Shown: piece by piece, positions 34,701-45,611 of the stretch
How the letters are laid out: each line of letters opens with the position of its first letter
How positions within the stretch are numbered: position 1 is the first letter of the stretch
Source of the DNA: Morchella semilibera
Taxonomy: Eukaryota; Ascomycota; Pezizomycetes; Pezizales; Morchellaceae
Direction: 5' to 3'
Assembly (NCBI GenBank): GCA_009192285.1
Contig: WBVU01000004.1
Location: 1,882,001 to 1,946,000 of the forward strand
DNA length: 64,000 bases
Notes under the pieces: model-generated
The model's input: only the letters and a program-made list of their open reading frames with translations
The model's database searches: none
What the model was told of the DNA's origin: nothing
Made by a program: the position numbers and the translations under genes

Positions 34701-35586
34701 CAATGATAGTGGAATTCGCGTCTCACTTCCCCAAGGCTTCGGCGCTGCTACTGCTGGCTGTGTCCGCTTTCTTGTTGGAAAGGAACGAGGTTATGTGGCT
34801 ATGACTGGTGGGGGTATATTACGAATTTATGAGGTTAGGCCTAGCGGTGGTGGAAGCAAGAAGCGTCAAAACGGTGGAGGCGTAGTCATGAACAATTGTC
34901 TTGAATACGAGCTTCCGCTTCTCCCTGACGGGTCTCAGCAACAGCAGCAGCTCTCAATTGAAGGCGAAGAAAAACAAGCTGGCGGCTACTGGAGCGGACG
35001 TCACCATCATCGCAATGAGGAACAGACAAAATACGATCAACATCCACTTTCCTTTGCCGAGATTGAAACAAACGCTGTTTTCCCCCCTTTCCATACAGAC
35101 CGCCATGTGCGCTTGTTCGTCTACACGGATAATGGAAACAACAATCAACTTCCTCAACAGCATCCGCAGCGAGGTAATGACTGGCAACATGACGGAACAA
35201 GACAGGATACTCAGCACAAACGCCGAGGTAAGCGCGGTGGGTCTACACCTGCCTCTCTATCCCCACCCGCATCTCGCCCGGAGTCACCTACGCCTGAGAA
35301 AGGCAAGAAACCGGCAGACCAATGGGTTTTTGGCTTTCCGCTACCAGCAGAAAAGTTGAATATTGGATCTGCTCGTGGGGAGGTAGAGTTTACTAGTAAC
35401 GAAGGGGGTCTAGCAGAGGCTATGTCTAGTCATCTGAAGTTGGAAGGTGCTGGGATGAATGGGAAGAAGAAGATCGCTGGGAAAAGAGGGAGACGTGTGA
35501 AGGGGGGCGCATTTGGGACGGAAATCGGGATGGATGAGGGCTTTTTCGAAGACGACTGTGAGGTTCTTGAGTATACAGGGAACTGA
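31797..35586 (+). CDS. BCAS3-domain WD40-like protein
   Basis: Three exons: 31797-31966, 32148-32784, 32929-35586; 1154 residues. Human BCAS3 acts with PHAF1 at the forming autophagosome; fungal relatives are poorly studied. Exon 1 starts MPAFTDQYKNPRQYRNTPSS. The first intron (donor GTCAGT, acceptor AAACAG after a CTAAC branch site) is phase-consistent and gives ...RIYPREYNSRHTAPRSPH, but it is less certain than the second, which restores VKSAKILPTPPRND. Beta-propeller-like strands occur at DNVLCLGWEGGVDVWKVG, TRVEIWSLSSRKKIASL and LTASSKGDSLFVWDLM. The C-terminal SFAEIETNAVFPPFHTDRHV is the BCAS3-domain signature. Gly/Ser-, Gln- and Lys/Arg-rich disordered segments separate the parts. The nearest frame upstream (31651) lacks an ATG, so it is not used. 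An autophagy role is inferred from the animal family. Confidence 0.8.
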
Positions 35587-38267
35587 TAATTGATACAGTG
35601 ATGGCCTTCTTCTTGAGAAACGCTTTAATATTTTGTTTTGTTTGTTTTTATTTTGGCATGGGCATGGGCGCGAACAATGGATTTGACGGATAAATTGTTA
35701 TACACAGTGGGTTTGTGTATCTCCATCGGGATGGGTGTTATTGATGATTGGTTGATTTATATCTGTGCCTGTTTATGCTTGATTTGTTTGTAATAAAGGC
35801 ATGCTGAAATTTTGCAGTTTCTATATTGTCGCTCGTTTTATTATTACTGCAATATTTCCGGCTCTCTTTTTTTATTTTTATCGACAAATCTGTAAGGCTC
35901 GTTTAATCCTTGAGTTACAAGCGCTGGCACTAGGCCACCAATTATATACTCGTGTTCATGGAATACCACACTCTTGTATGGTTCCTTTCTTGAAGGGGGA
36001 GGGGGGTCAGGAGAATTTCATATTAGAGGTTTTTTTTCTGGGTTTTATCATACAATGAAAACACCAAAAAAATGTCAGTAGATGTAGTTATTGTAGTTAT
36101 GAGAGGGTGGGATACAATTTGATTCCGCATGTCAATCGTTTTGCAAAGTCTGTTGCTAAATTGAGTTGTCCTTACCCGCGAAGTTCATTTAGCTAGCGCT
36201 ATATCAGAAGACATTTGGTACAGTATCTAGAGTACCACTCCTGTGTTATTTTTTTCCCCTTCCCATTACATGATGTATATGACCATAAAGCGGAGAAAGT
36301 GAATCAGAGCCACAATGATAGTCTATTGTTAGGTGGGCTATATGTACTCGGAGTCTGACTTTTGGTTATGAAACCATGTAGAACATTATTATAATAAATA
36401 CGTGCATCAGAAATGAATAAGTAACTATAAGAACGAACCTAGCGTTTTTGGCTTTTAACCCCGTCTCATCTATTGGGTTGAATTTCTTGAGGCTTACCCC
36501 CTATGGCTATCACCCTATATGGACAGCTAGTCCGACTGAGATCCAATCGAGTAGCTCAAGCTAAAGCTAGAAAAACCAAAACAATTGCATCGAGTAACCT
36601 AGATTTAGTTTTCAAGTTACATTTAGAGGACACTTATTTCTTATTCCGTATCTGTATAGAGGGACCTCCCTCGACTATCAGTTCAGTTCCAGAGGGGGAA
36701 AAAACTGTGGTAATAAAAGATTTCGCCCAAAGCAATGTCTAGAGCATATAGTGATTTTAATTTTTGCTATACCCATGAATTACAGAAATATTGTCCAAAA
36801 CCAGAAGGGTCCATGTCATCCCACATGTCACAGACTACAACGTTCATCGTCATCCACCAATTCCTGCCTATGTGATTTGCCTCGAAAGATTTCCCAACCA
36901 ACATAACTCGGCTGGACGTAACCTTCAGGTAACGGTAAATAAGTCAGAGTAGCCAAAGAAGCACCTGGATCTCCAAAAAATGATAATTCTTGTCAGTTCC
37001 CCCAACCCAATGTTTTACCATTTTCAAATAAACACTTGAAAATAGACATAGTCTGTCACTCCTATCCCATCGTGTCCAAACCTGATTCTGATTCGAAAGG
37101 CACCCCCCTTCCCCCGGGCCACGGAGAGAGCACACCCTTTCGACATCCGTCGTCACTCGGGTTCAGCTCCCGCTTTCACTGCAGGGGTTCGAATATTAAT
37201 TGTGTAGATCCCACGTGAACCTGGCTGACAGCTGTTAGTACATGTATCCAGCGAATAGTCTTGTGGCAATATATACATGTATATACATGTAGTTTACTGG
37301 GAATTAATTTAACGCCATCTGCAACCGGTTCGTTCGGCAGTCGAGTTCGAGTATCTGGTGGCGCTTTACAGTTAATTTATATCAATCCAGCTTCCAGATA
37401 ATTTGATCCAAGCTATCGGTGCTTACTATTTCCCTTTCAAATGACGTCACGGGCTTTAGAACCATAACTCGACCACACACTTTTCCACGTGTTTGTGTTT
37501 GGGGGCTGATTTGCTGACATGTGCCGTGTGAAAGGGAAACGGATTTCTGGAGAAACCAGATGAGCAGCTGCGTCACACACGCACAGGGAGGAACCAAGGA
37601 ACCCTTCCACCTACTGACCCGGATCTGCGCGCTGTGGAAGGCCCTATGGAAGGCAAGGTAGCTGCTACCTACATGTAGCTGGGTGGGATTTGATTGGAGT
37701 GTAGGACGGGGGGTTGAGGTCGAGTGAGGACCCATGAACCCTGCCTGACATTTCGGGTGTACCTTTTGGGAGTGACATGGTTACTCCAGGTATTTCAAGT
37801 TTCAACCAAACACTCGCTCACACATTCAATCGTTCGACTGGTCAAGGAATCGGGTACATAGCAAAGTAAATCATCAGAATCAGAGAGAAATTGGAAGAAA
37901 TACACCATTCCATAGCCAGTACACCGCTGACAAAACCCCCAAACCCCCCCAGCCCTCAACCACCCCAACTCCCAGCTCCCAACCCGTTTTTCCAATATGA
38001 GAAAAATATCTCCATCTATAATCTAACCGACTAAGCCAACCGTTTTTTCGTGACGTCGTGAATCCCAGGATCGTAGTAAGTGATATGAAATGCAAGAAAA
38101 ACACGGTACCTAAGAAATGATTGTGATAGGGAGGAAAAAAGGAGCAAGAAACCAAAGCCAACACAAACAGTACTACTAATTCTGCATTTGATAAACGGTG
38201 AAATACAACCCTGAAAAAGCTACAAAAAAAGGAAAAGAAGAGCAAAGAACTCAGCACTAATTATCCC
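35587..38267. other. convergent intergenic region, no convincing gene
   Basis: This interval lies between the stops of the BCAS3-domain gene (+) and 6-phosphogluconolactonase (-). A 79-codon ATG frame at 36503-36742 (MAITLYGQLVRLRSNRVAQA at its start) has no domain or neighbour evidence and is left uncalled. TACATGTA copies lie near 37240, 37273, 37281 and 37668. Confidence 0.5.
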
Positions 38268-39065
38268 CTATAGCGATAGCGAAGTTTTCTTTAGGAAAGC
38301 AACTCCCTTCACCGCCGGCTCGTCGCAGAACCAGCTAACTTTCTCCCCCGCTCCTATATTTACCAGCGCACACGGCAGGACCTCACCCCCATGCTCATGC
38401 GGATGCTCATCAAAGATCCTCTGGAGGACCGGACTCTTTCCCGCCCCTGTGGCCACGAATGCCACCTTGAGCGAATGGCATATGACACTCAAACTCAGCG
38501 TGACCCTCTTCGCCGGCGGCTTCGGCGAGTCCTCAATAGGCGCCACCCACGCCACATCCTCCCTCAGCAACGGATGCCCGGGGAACAAACTAGCGCAGTG
38601 CCCGTCAGGCCCGCACCCCAGCAGCACCAAATCAAAAATCGGCAACTTGACGGAATCCTTGGCCGCAAACGAGCGCACCAGCGCCTGCTCATACGCATCT
38701 GCCAGCTCCTGTGTATCGCCCAGCTTCTCGGTATCAATCGCCACGACGACGGGCTGCCCGTGCGCGGGCGGGATCTTGTCGAGGAGCTCGGCCTTGAGCA
38801 GGGCGTAGTTGCTGTCTTGGTGATCGAGCGGCACGGCGCGCTCGTCGGCAAAGAAGATCTCCCATTTGGACCACTGGATCTCGGGTGATGAGATTAGGGC
38901 CGGCGAGGCGAGGTAGGCCGGCAGCGAGCCGCCGGACACGGCGACCTTGAACTTTTGGTGGCGGGCGAAGGCGTCGGTTTGGGCTTGGAGGATGTAGGCG
39001 AAAAGGTCGGATTGGAGGGCTCCCTTGTTGGGGAAGGCGTAGAGCTTGGGGTGGCCGAGAGACAT
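38268..39065 (-). CDS. 6-phosphogluconolactonase (SOL family)
   Basis: Single exon, 265 residues, the usual length for the family. The enzyme hydrolyses 6-phosphogluconolactone to 6-phosphogluconate, step two of the oxidative pentose phosphate pathway, in the cytosol. Motifs in order: VAVSGGSLP (phosphate-binding loop, near residue 42), KWEIFFADERAVPLDHQDSN (active-site block, near 87), LLGCGPDGHCASLFPGH (near 148) and VTLSLSVI with ATGAGKSPVLQRIF towards the C-terminus. The start is the first ATG (MSLGHPKLYAFPNKG). Third codon positions are strongly G/C, unlike the A/T-rich flanks. A plus-strand frame of 165 codons inside the gene is an antisense shadow. Confidence 0.93.
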   Translation of the reverse strand: MSLGHPKLYAFPNKGALQSDLFAYILQAQTDAFARHQKFKVAVSGGSLPAYLASPALISSPEIQWSKWEIFFADERAVPLDHQDSNYALLKAELLDKIPPAHGQPVVVAIDTEKLGDTQELADAYEQALVRSFAAKDSVKLPIFDLVLLGCGPDGHCASLFPGHPLLREDVAWVAPIEDSPKPPAKRVTLSLSVICHSLKVAFVATGAGKSPVLQRIFDEHPHEHGGEVLPCALVNIGAGEKVSWFCDEPAVKGVAFLKKTSLSL

Positions 39066-42000
39066 TTTGTGATTATGAGTATTGGTAGTGGTGATAATGG
39101 TTTGGTGGTGAGTATGTGGTTATGATGTGATTATGTGGTGATGTTGTGAGAGTGTGGTGGAGATGTGGTGAGGGGTAGGATAGATATGTGGGTTGCAGGT
39201 GGGATTGACGGTTTTTATATACTTGTTATTCAGGTGTGGTCGATATATCGTGAGATCAACCAGTAGACTAACGATAATGATAATGATGATGAGAATTGTG
39301 ATGATGTTTGTCAAGAAAGAGGAGAAGAAGAAGAAGAAGTGCGTGAGAAGTAAATGGGAAAGGGAGGGGATTGGATTGGATTGGATTTGTTTGTAGTAGT
39401 TGTAACTAGTATACACTCTGGGGATAGCGTATAAATCGCTGCTGTTGCTGCTTCTTTCTTTTCTTCTTTGCTTTTCCATTACCATTTGAGTTTTTGTGGC
39501 ACAACGGTTCTTTTTTTTTTTTTACATGGGCTGTTTGGCTTGTTGTGGCCTTGCGGCCTTGCTGCTTCACTTCGATCACTGGGGTCACAAAGTCGCAAAA
39601 GTCTAGTACTAGAACACAAGAGTAGAGACTCGAGGGATTCTACTACAGAGAGAGAGAGTATTTCTACATGTAAGTAGGTATATCATTGCAGTATATGCGA
39701 GTACTAGTAGCCATTATACTCACTGAGTAGATACTCCCTGCTGCTGAAAGCATGCCTGCATAGAGTACGGTCAACGTCACAGCTACTTTTACCCCCCCCC
39801 CCGGGGCGCGCACATACGCATCAGAGAGACCTTGATAGATACATTTAGAAAATCCGGCTGTTGTGCAATCTCTGAGAGGAGGATACCCTTTCACTTCCTG
39901 TCTCCAGAAAAGCGGAGGGGGGGTGACAAGGCGGGGGGAGAGGTACAATAGGTGTAAATAAACCTTCGGTGAAGTCTGTCACCCCATCGATTTTCCTCAA
40001 TCCTCACTCGCTCAAAGTCGGACTGGACAAGATCGCCCATCGATTTTCTTTATCGCCTACCCGCGAACCCTTTTTTTCGCCTTTACGATAACAATTCAGC
40101 CCGCTGCCCGATTACATCATATCTCACACGAGGACCACCGCCTGGTTCTCGGGAAGGCCAGAACAGCCAGAGATTCATAATCACTGGGGAAGAAAGCCCT
40201 TTCGACCCGCAAGAGGATACGATATTTGGACAAAAAAACCCAGTATTGGGTTTTGCCATGACGCACGTGGATTTACCCTCAGGTGAAGCTGTTGTACTCT
40301 CGATCCAATCCAAAGAGTTTTTGAGCCTTCACGAAAGACAAAAAAAAAAAAAAAAGGAAAAACGACAAGAGACGTAGGTAGGATCGCCCATGCACAGTGG
40401 GCCCTGTGCCCTTGTGCGAGTATCGTACGATTACTTTTTCTTCAACAGCACCAAAAGAGAGAGAGACTCAGACTTCATGCCGAATTACCCCACCTGCTGG
40501 ATGTGGGGCAGTCCCAAGGTCATCCTGTCTTGGCCTCGTCATTTCCTAATCTTCCGCTCTGGGCCGCGATGTCTAATCAATCTAATCGATCTCTCACTCG
40601 CTCTCGTCTCCTGAGGCTCATGTTACCGCGTGATCCCTGCATCGTAGGAGCTCAACCGCAAATGTTTTCTGCTTTTACCTTCGGGTGCGCAATTGTGTGA
40701 ATTTCCAGCAACTCGACAACCAACATGAGCCTACGGGCACTGACTTACTGGACCGGATAACTCTGAAAGTGGTTAGTCCCAAGTGACGACCTACAGAGTG
40801 ATATTTTGTGATCCCGACGATCAAACCTAGTCGATCAAGGCACAACACTCAGGTGCATTAGGCCATGGCGCTAAAATCGTAGCTACTGCAGTGAACGGAA
40901 TACCACAAGCAACGAGGAGCCTGAGTTTTGTAGAGAGACGCGGTCAATCGATCTTAGTAGTAGGTAGATCTTTCCCGGGGAGTGTGTGAGCCCGGGTTGT
41001 GGGATTACTTCCGAGCCTTATGATATAACCGTGAACCTAGGTAGCCTAAATATCAGTTCCCCGCTAGACTAAAGACGAGGCATCAGCCCGCAGGCATATG
41101 TATCTGCGCCCGCAGGAACTTTGGTATATACATGCATTATCCTTGACACAGCAAACGGGTTGAAGGGGACCGGCCTCGTCATGAGGTTTAAGGAAATGGA
41201 GTTATAACACTCAGGTGCGAAGGTTCTTTGCATTGATCAATGACCACAGAGCCAGAGAGTACGTAGTCAACAAGCCCTTTTGAGGCGGGAATGTGTGATC
41301 TGGGGTTCGCTCGACTAGGTCTGGCCCCAAACTGTTGGAAACCTGGTCTCGAGGCTCCCTGGGGTACTTCGATTCTATATCCTATTATCGATTAGTACCG
41401 AGATTTCAAAAGGGGATTCCAAGAGTCGAATATCATACCAAGACACAACCCATCACATAGGTGTTGACACATATAAATACATTAAAGACCCAAACCTAAG
41501 GCTTGCAGAACATGGATCTTTGGATCATAAAATAGAGCTGTTGGACGTTCCAAACACCCTGGCAAATCGAAGAGGAACAGCGGATGTTATGGGTTGCAGC
41601 CAGCCGAGCAGCACAGGAGAGACGTCGGGGGAAATAGCGGAAGATAGAGAATACAGGAGCAACTGTGGATGGACGACGAGAAGGCCCCCAGAATACCTGT
41701 CCTTATAACGGAAGCTCAAAAGCACGAAGGCCCCCCGGGGGGGGGGGGTTATTTTTGTTTTAGACTCTCCAGGCAGCCGCGAACAGCTATTGATAAACAA
41801 TAGAGCTGTTGCAGCCTGTGTGCGCAATAAATATTAATAGTCGCGTGGTGTTTAATTTCGCGCTTGGCAGCCGGCCTTCCATAACTCTTAATGGTAATGG
41901 TCAGTGTATATGTAGGCCAGCTATGAGGTCACGTGGGTTGAGCACCGACTAATCTTAACGGCAGCACTGTATCCTTGGCTTGGGTCATGCGTTCTCACTC

Positions 42001-43944
42001 GGCTCCTTTGGGTGTTTGTTTTGATGTTGAGTCACTTATTGCGGGGTGTTTTGTTTGGGAACCCCTCGTAGCAGATATCGAATTGGTATGGATATATGTA
42101 GTGCAGCATATATCAAAGCAGCACGAAGTATGTCTTGCAAAATTTTTATGGGGCCAGGTGAATAGATCTGAGAGTGCCTCTAGCCCAGTGGGGGACGAAC
42201 CAACAGCAACAGGAACAGAGGCCGGGGCAGGGCCATGGCCAGGAATCAAGCGGTAGAGAGCTGACTGTCTTGGCTCAATCCTGATTAAGGGTAATCAGAA
42301 TCGATTGAGGTGGCCGTGTGTGTGGATAAATGAGAGTTTTAGTGCAATTGTTTCTATTTTCCTTTTGACCAATCAGGGGCATCCAACTTTAGATTCTGAG
42401 TACCCCTCCAAGTTCTTCAAGCGGTTGAAGGAGGGGTTGGAGCCCAGTTGCGCGGGGGTACCATGCTGGCCTTTGCTGCTAACTTGTTTGAATGTTTTCA
42501 TCTAGTACTTAGGCGTTTAGTAAAAAGTCGTGAAAACTGGGGTTGCAACGGGGCAAATTTTAAGTATAGTGCACTAGAAGCTCAGAGATTTTCTCAACTG
42601 CGCTTCACTCTAAACAAACACAAAGCCACAGACTAAAAAATCCCATCCGTGACTTCATCCACCCATCTCAACCAATCCTAATAACCGCCTGGACCCAGCG
42701 GCCGGCCCGGCCAGGTCAGAAATGCGAGCCGACCCCGGTGCCCAGGCACAAGCTAAAACCCCAACCCCACAGCCACAGAAAGAGATAGAGGAGGCAGCCA
42801 CGTGACGCAGAGGGCTCAAGACGGATAGAGCGTACCCCCTTATGTATGAGCCCCAATTACAAACTAGATACATTGCAATTTCTGCCGCCGCGCCGAGAAC
42901 CTTTTGTCAACCAGCGATATACATGCGTGGCTGCACATATATACCCCACCACCACCACTCTCCAGCTGACTGCTTCGCAAAGGTGTATTCCAGCATAGGA
43001 GCAGCAGCCGTAGGCTGGCGCCCATAGGGCACGCACGGGCCAGGCCATCATGTATCTTGGGTGCTGGGTCAATGATCAAAGGTATTTTATTCCTACTCCT
43101 TGGCATTATACTTCAATCATTGACCCTCTACCAACTACATATAAATTAACCATCTTAAACGTGTGCTATGGACAAACGGATCCTCTACACAGCGCTCCCT
43201 CCCGGAATCAAAAATCGAACAGAAGAACCAGCCCCACCACCGAAGCACTGAATTAACCTCGATAGCCACAAAGACAGCAGGGCACGGGTATTGTCGCCAC
43301 TACATGTAACATTGGAGCGGCATCAAAGGGTAGAACCCGGTGGCAGAGGGTGATGGCCCCTAATATGTAAATGTATATGGAATATTCCACTCTATTTTCT
43401 ACATGTAGATGTAAAAGCCAAAAGGTCAATTAACCCCTAGGAAAACCTAGGGTAGGGGGATGCACCCCCACCCCCATGTCTGAATTCATAACCTCTCAAT
43501 GAGGGAGTCCCGAACTCTCGGTGTTGGAGCCAGCAGCCGCAGTGCACTCGACCACCCACTGGCCAGATGCTAAAAATTCCCACTAACTAGCACATAGCTA
43601 GCATTTATATACCATGGGATATAACCGTATATAAAAATGAGTGTGACTTTATTAATACGATTCTGTATAAAGTACTTAGTCTAGTAGGATATGTTGCCAG
43701 TGCAGTTATGTAGGATTAATCCAGACAGTATTTAATTTTTACCCAAAGCAGAATAAGGTTGTATATGTATGTATCTATATTCATATACATAAACTACATA
43801 AGATTTATAAAAAAAATAAAATAAAAAAGAAATGCATCACACACACCCCGTAATACAAATGTCTCGTATATCTTACAGCGTCGTCAGTAATAAAAACACA
43901 ATAAAAAAATAAAAAAAAAGTTAAGGTCCATAGAAAAAAAGAAA
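39066..43944. other. 4.9-kb intergenic region, no convincing gene
   Basis: The left end is the 6-phosphogluconolactonase promoter, with TGGTGA-rich simple sequence just upstream of the start. Elsewhere only short frames occur. Contents include a C11 run at 39792-39802, a G12 run at 41737-41748, a variant copy of the dispersed GAGTGATATT sequence at 40793-40812, TACATGTA copies near 39665, 43300 and 43400, and a tRNA-like A-box/B-box pair at 43505-43553. Confidence 0.5.
43505..43553 (-). other. tRNA-like internal Pol III promoter boxes (tRNA relic or SINE head)
   Basis: On the minus strand TGGTCGAGTGCAC resembles an A box and AGAGTTCGGGACTC a B box, about 30 bases apart as in tRNA genes. The surrounding sequence does not fold into a full cloverleaf, because I could not pair an acceptor stem. 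It may be a decayed tRNA or the head of a tRNA-derived SINE; chance is also possible. Confidence 0.25.
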
Positions 43945-45170
43945 TCACCCTCCCAACCCAATCCCCCCCGCCCTCCCCACCTCCCCACTCCCCACTCCCA
44001 CTCCCTCACCCTCCCCCGCCAACTCCCTCACCACGCCGCCCAACACATCCCCCGCCGCGAACTCCACCCTAACCCTCTCGCCCCTCGCCCCGTCCGCAAA
44101 GAACATATCCTCCCCCCTCACGCCCCCCAGATTAACAATCGCCAGCCCCATCCCCCTCTCATGCGCAGCCCTCGCGATCCTCCACGCCGAATATGTTGCC
44201 AGACTCGTCCCCAGCACCAACAACGCATCCGCCTCAGCGACCGCCCTCGCCGCCTCCTCCTTCGCCCCCTCCGCCACCGACTCGCCAAAGAACGTCACGC
44301 TGGGCTTCAGCACGCCGCGCATCTTCACGCCATCCGTCCCGGGCACGACGTGGGCGCCGTCGCTATCCGCAAGCACGCTCCCGTCGCGCGCCTCGGCGAG
44401 ACACCGCGGGCACGGCGGGTACCGGAACTTCGTATAGGGCGCGCCAGGGAGATCGACGTCGCCGTCTGGGTTGGTCTTGATGCTCTCCTCGCGGCGGCCA
44501 CCCTTGCCGAATGCGCCGGCCTCGATTGCGGTCTGCAGGAAGGAGGCCCATTTGGGGTTGAGGCGGGCGAGGGTCTCCTGGAAGGGGGTGCGCGGGTATT
44601 CAGCGCGGCAGGTGAGGCATGTGACGGTTCTGAGGGTGCCGTGGAGTTCGGTGGTGGGGAGGTTTGGGTGGCAGACGTGGTGGAAGGAGTCTACGTCTGC
44701 AATCCCACCGTCAGCTCCTCTCCCCTTTCGCCAACCTCGGATGCTGGACTGCCAGGCAGCTAGATGAGGATAGAAGGAAGACACATACTCTGCGTAACCA
44801 CATGCGAGACCACGCCCAGCTCACCCAGCCTCGCCACCGCAGCATGCGTTCTATTCGGCCTCGAATTCTCCATCGTCGGCCATCCCAGGAAGCTTCGTGC
44901 CCAGTAGCGTTTCCGCGCCTCGTGGCTGCCCGCGAACTCGGCGAAGAATATGGGGCGGTACTTTGCGTTGAGACGGTATGTGCCCTTCTCACCACGGTAG
45001 TCTGCGAGTCCACTTTCGATGGATATTCCGGCACCGGTGAGGAGGACGGTGGTGCGAGAGTGGAGGAAGTCGGTGATTGCGGCGATGGCGGCGGGGAGTG
45101 TGGTAGCGTGTGGCGGGTAGATGGTGGGCGGCGGGAAGGGGAGGGTGTATGGGATTCTTGGGACTACCAT
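43945..45170 (-). CDS. class II (SIRT4-like) NAD-dependent sirtuin
   Basis: Two exons: 45170-44789 and 44696-43945; 377 residues. Sirtuins remove acyl groups from lysine using NAD+. Motifs: LLTGAGISIESGLADYRG near residue 43 (the NAD-binding GAG with the SIRT4-type 'ESGL.DYR'), VTQNVDSFHH at the splice junction (TQN-D motif), the catalytic His in ELHGT, two zinc cysteine pairs (CLTC and CPRC, separated by an insert of about 70 residues), KPSVTFFGE and LLVLGTSLATYSAWRIA. The intron has a GTATGT donor and a GCTGAC branch site. Animal SIRT4 is mitochondrial. Here the N-terminus is Pro-rich and not a clear presequence, so location is open. The C-terminus is a low-complexity Gly/Val/Glu tail. The gene is much more G+C-rich than its flanks, and antisense frames in it are shadows. 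Confidence 0.88.
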
Positions 45171-45199
45171 TGAGGGGGTGCTCAGGTAGTATGTATTTC

Positions 45200-45234
45200 G
45201 AGGAGGAGGAGGAGGAGGAGGAGGAGGAGGAGGA
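45200..45234. repeat. (GGA)n microsatellite upstream of the sirtuin start
   Basis: About 11 uninterrupted GGA units end 30 or more bases upstream of the sirtuin ATG. In the sense of that gene this is a (TCC)n pyrimidine tract, likely in the promoter or 5' leader. Length polymorphism is plausible. Confidence 0.9.
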
Positions 45235-45611
45235 GTGAATCCCAGAGTTGTAAATAGTTGTTGTTGTTTTAGTTGTGATGTTCGTCATAAGTGCGAGAGC
45301 TCGTGTTGTTGAACCGGGATGTGTACATAATCAACAACCAGCCGAGTAATCCGATTAATCCCGGATATCAATCATTTCCACTCCAATTTAACTCTTTCTC
45401 GACTTCCTCTTCGTAAACCCCACGCACTCTTCGCGAGCCAAAAGGAAAAGGGAAAAAAAAAAACTGTAGAACGCCGGCGTATATTATATATATATAACCA
45501 AAAAAAAGAAAAGGTCGTATAAAATAGTTGCTGAATTGATTCCGTGGCTCCTGGATCCGATTCTGACTCTCCTCCTCCTCGCAGGAGACATTATCGTCAT
45601 TGGTGCTTCCC

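Noticed and set aside
38391-38888. 165-codon plus-strand frame
   Set aside because: It is antisense to 6-phosphogluconolactonase.
44161-44763. 200-codon plus-strand frame
   Set aside because: It is a shadow of the G+C-rich sirtuin gene, whose motifs are unambiguous on the minus strand.
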